From contig DATLJU010000282.1 in assembly GCA_035538735.1 (NCBI GenBank), forward strand, positions 1-19,301: a stretch of DNA of 19,301 nt, given 5' to 3'. Positions 16,209 through 19,301 of the stretch are shown piece by piece. How positions within the stretch are numbered: the first letter of the stretch is position 1; each line of letters opens with the position of its first letter. The DNA is from Anaeromyxobacter_A sp035538735 (lineage in GTDB: Bacteria; Myxococcota; Myxococcia; Myxococcales; Anaeromyxobacteraceae). Below the pieces are notes generated by a model. It saw only the letters and a list, made by a program, of their open reading frames with translations. It had not been told where the DNA came from and searched no databases. A program made the translations under genes and the position numbers.

Positions 16209-18782
16209 ATGACCGCTCCTCGCCCGCTCGTTCCAACCGAGCTCAGCACCGGGCTCCCCGCCCTCGACGCGGTGCTGTGCGGGCTGCGGCCAGGCGACAA
16301 CGTCGTCTGGCAGGTCGAGTCGGTCGAGGACTACGCCCTCATCGTCCGGCCCTTCGCGGCCCGCGCGCTCGAGCAGGGCCGCCGCCTCGTCTACTTCCGG
16401 TTCGCCAGGCACGCGCCGCTCGTCACGGACGGCGCCGGCGTCCAGGTGGAGCGGCTCTCGCCCGCGCTGGGGTTCGAGAGCTTCACCGCCGCCATCCACC
16501 GCGTCATCGCCGCCGCCGGACCGGGCGCGTTCTACGTCTTCGACTGCCTCTCCGATCTGGCGGCCGACTGGTACAGCGACCTCATGCTGGGCAACTTCTT
16601 CATGGTCACCTGCCCGTACCTGTACGAGCTCGCGACCGTGACCTGCTTCGGGGTGCTGCGAGACCAGCACGCGGCCCAGGCCATCGACGCCATCCGCAGC
16701 ACGACCCAGATCCTGGTCGACGTCTTCCGCCGGCGCCGGACGCTCTACGTCCACCCCCTCAAGGTCGACGGGCGTCATTCGCCGACCATGTACCTGCCGC
16801 ACGCGTGGGAGGGCGACCGCTTCCGCGCGCTCACCGAGAGCGCCGAGCTGGCGGACCTGGCCGACCGGCCGCCGGCGGGCTTCGGCCAGCTCGACGTGTG
16901 GGATCGCCGGTTCCGCGAGGCGCGCGAGATCCGCGACGCCTGCCGCGCCGGGACCCGCCCCTGGTCCGACGAGCAGCGGGCGTTCCATGGGCTGCTGCGC
17001 ATGCTGTTCACGCGCGACGAGCGCTTCGGCGAGCTGGCGACCCGCTACCTCGAGCTCGACGACGTGCTCGCCGTGCACCGGCGCATGATCGGCACCGGGC
17101 TGGTGGGCGGGAAGGCGGCCGGCATGCTCCTGGCGCGCTCGATCCTCGCCCGCACCCACCCGCGCTGGACGCGGCTGCTCGAGCCGCACGACTCCTGGTT
17201 CCTCGGCTCGGACGTCTTCTACACGTACCTGGTCCGGAACGGCTGCTGGCGGGCGCGCCGCGAGCTACGCAGCGGCCGCCCGTTCCTCGAGGTCGCCGCC
17301 GAGGCGCGGGAGCGCGTCCTCTCCGGCACCTTCCCGGACTTCGTCGTGCAACAGCTCGTGACGATGCTCGAGCACTACGGGCAGTCACCCATCATCGTGC
17401 GCTCGAGCAGCCTGCTCGAGGACGGCTTCGGCAACGCCTTCACCGGCAAGTACGAGAGCGTCTTCTGCCCGAACCACGGCTCACCGGCCGAGCGGCTCGC
17501 GGCGGTGCTCGCGGCGGTGCGGACGGTCTACGCGAGCAGCATGAGCGAGGAGGCGCTCCGCTACCGCGAGCGGCGCGGCCTGCTCGACCGCGACGAGCAG
17601 ATGGCGGTGCTCATCCAGCGCGTCTCGGGCGCCGTCCACGGCGCGCTGTTCTACCCGCAGCTGGCCGGGGTGGCCCTCTCCTACAACCCGTACGTCTGGG
17701 ACGAGCGCATCGATCCCCAGGCGGGCGTGGTGCGGCTCGTGTTCGGGCTCGGCACCCGCGCCGTCGAGCGCTCCGACGACGACTACACGCGCGTGGTGGC
17801 GCTGAACGCCCCCTCGCTCCGCCCCGAGACGAGCCTGGACGAGGTGACCGAGTACGCGCAGCACCGCGTCGACGTCATCGACCTCGAGGCGCGCCGCCTG
17901 ACCGCGCTCGGTGTCGACGAGGTGCTCCGCCAGAGCCCGGAGCTACCGGCGCGCCTCTTCGCCACCGCGCGCGAGCCGGGCCCGCGCTGGGTGCTCACCT
18001 TCGAGGAGCTGCTCTGGGGCACGCCCTTCCCCGAGCAGATGCGAGAGATCCTGGCGGCGTTGCGCGAGGCCTACGGAACCCCGGTCGACGTGGAGTTCAC
18101 CGGCAACTTCGGACGGGACGGCGAGCTGCGCCTCAACGTGGTGCAGTGCCGCCCGCTGCAGGTGCGCGAAGGGGGCCCCGCCGTCCCGCCGCCCGAGCGC
18201 ATCGCGCCCGAAGCGCAGCTGCTCGCGAGCCGCGGCCCGGTGGTGGGCCAGAGCACGCACACGCCCATCGACCGGGTGGTGTTCGTCGATCCCGACGCGT
18301 ACGTGGCGCTCGGGACGCAGGACCGCCACGAGGTGGCCCGCGTGGTGGGCCGCGCCACCCGCCTGGCAGCGGCCGGCGAGCTGCGCATCTTCCTGCTCGG
18401 CCCGGGCCGGTGGGGCACGACCACCCCCTCGCTCGGCGTCCCCGTGTCCTTCCCCGAGATCCAGCGCGTGACGGCGGTGTGCGAGATCATGCGGCTCGGC
18501 ACGATCATCCCGGACGTCTCGCTCGGCTCGCACTTCTTCAACGACCTCGTCGAGGAGAACATCCTCTACGTCGCCGTCTACCCGGCCTACGTCGGCCACG
18601 CGCTCGACGAGGCGCGCCTGCGCGCGGCGCCGAACCGGCTTCCGGAGCTCCTCCCCGACGACGCGCGGATGGCCGCGGTGGTGCGGGTCATCGACTTCCC
18701 GCTGCCGGGCGACGGCCGCACGCTGTGGCTCAACGCGGGCTGCACTCGCCAGGAAGTCGGCTGCTATCTCCTCGCGGAGTGA
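16209..18782 (+). CDS. KaiC/RecA-like domain fused to a PEP/pyruvate-binding (PPDK_N) domain
   Basis: This 857-residue cytoplasmic protein starts at the ATG at 16209; an earlier in-frame ATG at 16125 would overlap the gdhA leader. Residues 1-240 look like a KaiC/RecA-type ATPase (STGLPALDAVLCGLRPGDNV, FYVFDCLSDLAADWY, HAAQAIDAIRSTTQILVDVF), but the P-loop GLRPGDNVVW lacks the GK[ST]. About residues 290-660 are a PEP-synthase/PPDK ATP-grasp-type domain: GLVGGKAAGMLLARS (K302), PIIVRSSSLLEDGFGNAFTG (R398), KYESVF, MAVLIQRVSG and LNVVQCRPLQV. The phosphohistidine swivelling domain and PEP-binding barrel are missing. Instead a C-terminal domain (about 690-857) follows, with LLGPGRWGTTTPSLGVPVSF and DVSLGSHFFNDLVEENILYV. 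It cannot be a complete PEP synthase; a kinase or phosphotransfer regulatory role is inferred. It is divergent from gdhA. Confidence 0.88.
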   Translation: MTAPRPLVPTELSTGLPALDAVLCGLRPGDNVVWQVESVEDYALIVRPFAARALEQGRRLVYFRFARHAPLVTDGAGVQVERLSPALGFESFTAAIHRVIAAAGPGAFYVFDCLSDLAADWYSDLMLGNFFMVTCPYLYELATVTCFGVLRDQHAAQAIDAIRSTTQILVDVFRRRRTLYVHPLKVDGRHSPTMYLPHAWEGDRFRALTESAELADLADRPPAGFGQLDVWDRRFREAREIRDACRAGTRPWSDEQRAFHGLLRMLFTRDERFGELATRYLELDDVLAVHRRMIGTGLVGGKAAGMLLARSILARTHPRWTRLLEPHDSWFLGSDVFYTYLVRNGCWRARRELRSGRPFLEVAAEARERVLSGTFPDFVVQQLVTMLEHYGQSPIIVRSSSLLEDGFGNAFTGKYESVFCPNHGSPAERLAAVLAAVRTVYASSMSEEALRYRERRGLLDRDEQMAVLIQRVSGAVHGALFYPQLAGVALSYNPYVWDERIDPQAGVVRLVFGLGTRAVERSDDDYTRVVALNAPSLRPETSLDEVTEYAQHRVDVIDLEARRLTALGVDEVLRQSPELPARLFATAREPGPRWVLTFEELLWGTPFPEQMREILAALREAYGTPVDVEFTGNFGRDGELRLNVVQCRPLQVREGGPAVPPPERIAPEAQLLASRGPVVGQSTHTPIDRVVFVDPDAYVALGTQDRHEVARVVGRATRLAAAGELRIFLLGPGRWGTTTPSLGVPVSFPEIQRVTAVCEIMRLGTIIPDVSLGSHFFNDLVEENILYVAVYPAYVGHALDEARLRAAPNRLPELLPDDARMAAVVRVIDFPLPGDGRTLWLNAGCTRQEVGCYLLAE

Positions 18783-18796
18783 CGCGCAGCCACTCC

Positions 18797-18855
18797 CGGC
18801 CACTTGGCCGCATCGGCGCGCGAAGCGCGGAACGCCTGACGGCGAGTGTTTCGCC
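18797..18855 (+). terminator. Three consecutive short hairpins after the PEP/pyruvate-binding fusion gene
   Basis: Perfect inverted repeats lie at 18797-18801/18806-18810 (loop ACTT), 18817-18821/18825-18829 (loop GAA, with GCGAAGC at 18820-18826) and 18841-18845/18851-18855. They start 14 nt after the stop at 18782. No T run follows, so they are a 3' structure or a weak terminator. Confidence 0.35.
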
Positions 18856-18902
18856 CACCAGACCGAGGTAGGCAATTTGCCGCCCTCATCTCACGTTGCG
18901 TC

Positions 18903-18920
18903 GTACCATTTATTGGGTAC
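18903..18920 (+). promoter_or_regulatory. AT-rich promoter region with inverted repeat before the window-edge sensor gene
   Basis: GTACC (18903-18907) and GGTAC (18916-18920) flank an AT-rich centre (ATTTATTG), in a locally AT-rich pocket 27 bp upstream of the ATG at 18947. It may be an operator overlapping the promoter; I cannot fix the -10 and -35 boxes. Confidence 0.35.
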
Positions 18921-18946
18921 ATGCTGAGGCACGCTCGGCCGGTCGG

Positions 18947-19301
18947 ATGAGAAGCGTGCGCTCTTTCGCTCGCGCCAGGCGGAGCCATCAGGTGACCCGC
19001 TTGAAGTTCGTTCCGCCCCGAATTGCTTTGCCTTTTTTCGTCCTGGCGGCATCGACGCTCGGCGTCGCACTTCTCTCCTCACGGTTGTTCGAGGAGCGCC
19101 ACGGCGAGGCGGCCGCCGTGACCGACGGTTGGCGCGCGCTCGCCGCGGCGGAGCACCTGGCCGGAGTCCTCCGAAAAGCGGAGGCGGTGTGCGGGGCGAC
19201 CATGGTCGATCTGGAGGCGCCCGGCGATCCCCGCCGGTCGCCCTCGCGCCTCGAGGTGGGCGCCGCCTGGGAGCGGCTCGTCGCGGAGGCCGCGTCGCGC
19301 C
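18947..19301 (+). CDS. N-terminus of a membrane-anchored sensor protein (partial, runs off window)
   Basis: The frame is open for 118 codons to the window edge. The start is either the ATG at 18947 or the in-frame GTG at 18992, which has GGAG 7 nt upstream; I list the longer form. After a basic N-terminus comes one hydrophobic segment (PPRIALPFFVLAASTLGVALLSS), then a charged helical region (LFEERHGEAAAVTDGWRALAAAEHLAGVLRKAEAV) expected outside the membrane. An N-terminal anchor followed by long helices is how many myxobacterial histidine kinases and chemoreceptors begin, but the signalling domain lies beyond the window. Codons around the membrane segment use more A/T than the rest of the window. 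Confidence 0.6.
   Translation, partial: MRSVRSFARARRSHQVTRLKFVPPRIALPFFVLAASTLGVALLSSRLFEERHGEAAAVTDGWRALAAAEHLAGVLRKAEAVCGATMVDLEAPGDPRRSPSRLEVGAAWERLVAEAASR

Noticed and set aside
16209..18782. Phosphoenolpyruvate synthase (ppsA)
   Set aside because: Only the PEP/pyruvate-binding domain is present; the swivelling histidine domain and PEP barrel are missing and extra domains are fused at both ends.
16277..18871. Plus-strand 864-codon frame inside the PEP/pyruvate-binding fusion gene
   Set aside because: A +2 frame shadow made of Arg/Ala/Gly-rich sequence; no domain signal.

Overview
The window is about 19 kb of very GC-rich DNA (third codon positions almost all G or C) from a Gram-negative bacterium. 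The mix of an NtrC-type two-component system, lipoproteins, a probable FHA signalling protein, and a KaiC-like/PEP-synthase-like fusion fits a myxobacterium. Anaeromyxobacter or a close relative is my best guess, inferred from gene style and base composition only. I see no rRNA, tRNA, CRISPR array, insertion sequence or phage gene. Most long open frames on the opposite strand are GC-driven shadows.

Left part (1-6008). The minus strand holds the 5' end of a probable FHA-domain gene (1-142), an intergenic array of small hairpins (256-415), a 589-residue protein of unknown function (438-2207) with a palindrome in its promoter region, and a small Cys-rich lipoprotein (2328-2603). A CusF-like copper-binding lipoprotein (2690-3166, plus) runs tail-to-tail into an NtrC-family sigma-54 activator (3151-4548). 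That activator is translationally coupled to its histidine kinase (4545-6008).

Centre (6134-12189, all minus strand). This is a compact sulfur or nitrogen assimilation operon, read from 10900 down to 6134: a YeiH-family transporter, a 79-residue unknown protein, a fused siroheme synthase (CysG type) and a siroheme [4Fe-4S] nitrite/sulfite reductase. CysG makes the cofactor the reductase needs. YeiH is annotated as a putative sulfate exporter, which tilts the reductase call towards sulfite. The operon is preceded by a structured leader of about 200 nt. The promoter has a perfect TTGACA -35 box and is built from two 15-bp direct repeats 20 bp apart. A second, shorter YeiH paralogue (11224-12189) lies immediately upstream.

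Right part (12291-19301). A possible GT-A-like protein of unknown role (12291-13142, minus) diverges from a class I/II aminotransferase (13435-14601, plus). Next come NADP-type glutamate dehydrogenase (14755-16107, minus) and, divergent from it, an 857-residue protein (16209-18782, plus). The latter joins a KaiC/RecA-like domain with a degenerate P-loop to a PEP/pyruvate-binding domain, without the phosphohistidine and PEP-binding barrel domains of PEP synthase. The window ends inside the N-terminus of a membrane sensor protein (18947 onward, plus).

The most interesting items are the repeat-built promoter and folded leader of the siroheme/reductase operon, the kinase-like fusion next to gdhA, the array of C(GNA)G mini-hairpins, and the solitary 589-residue unknown protein.
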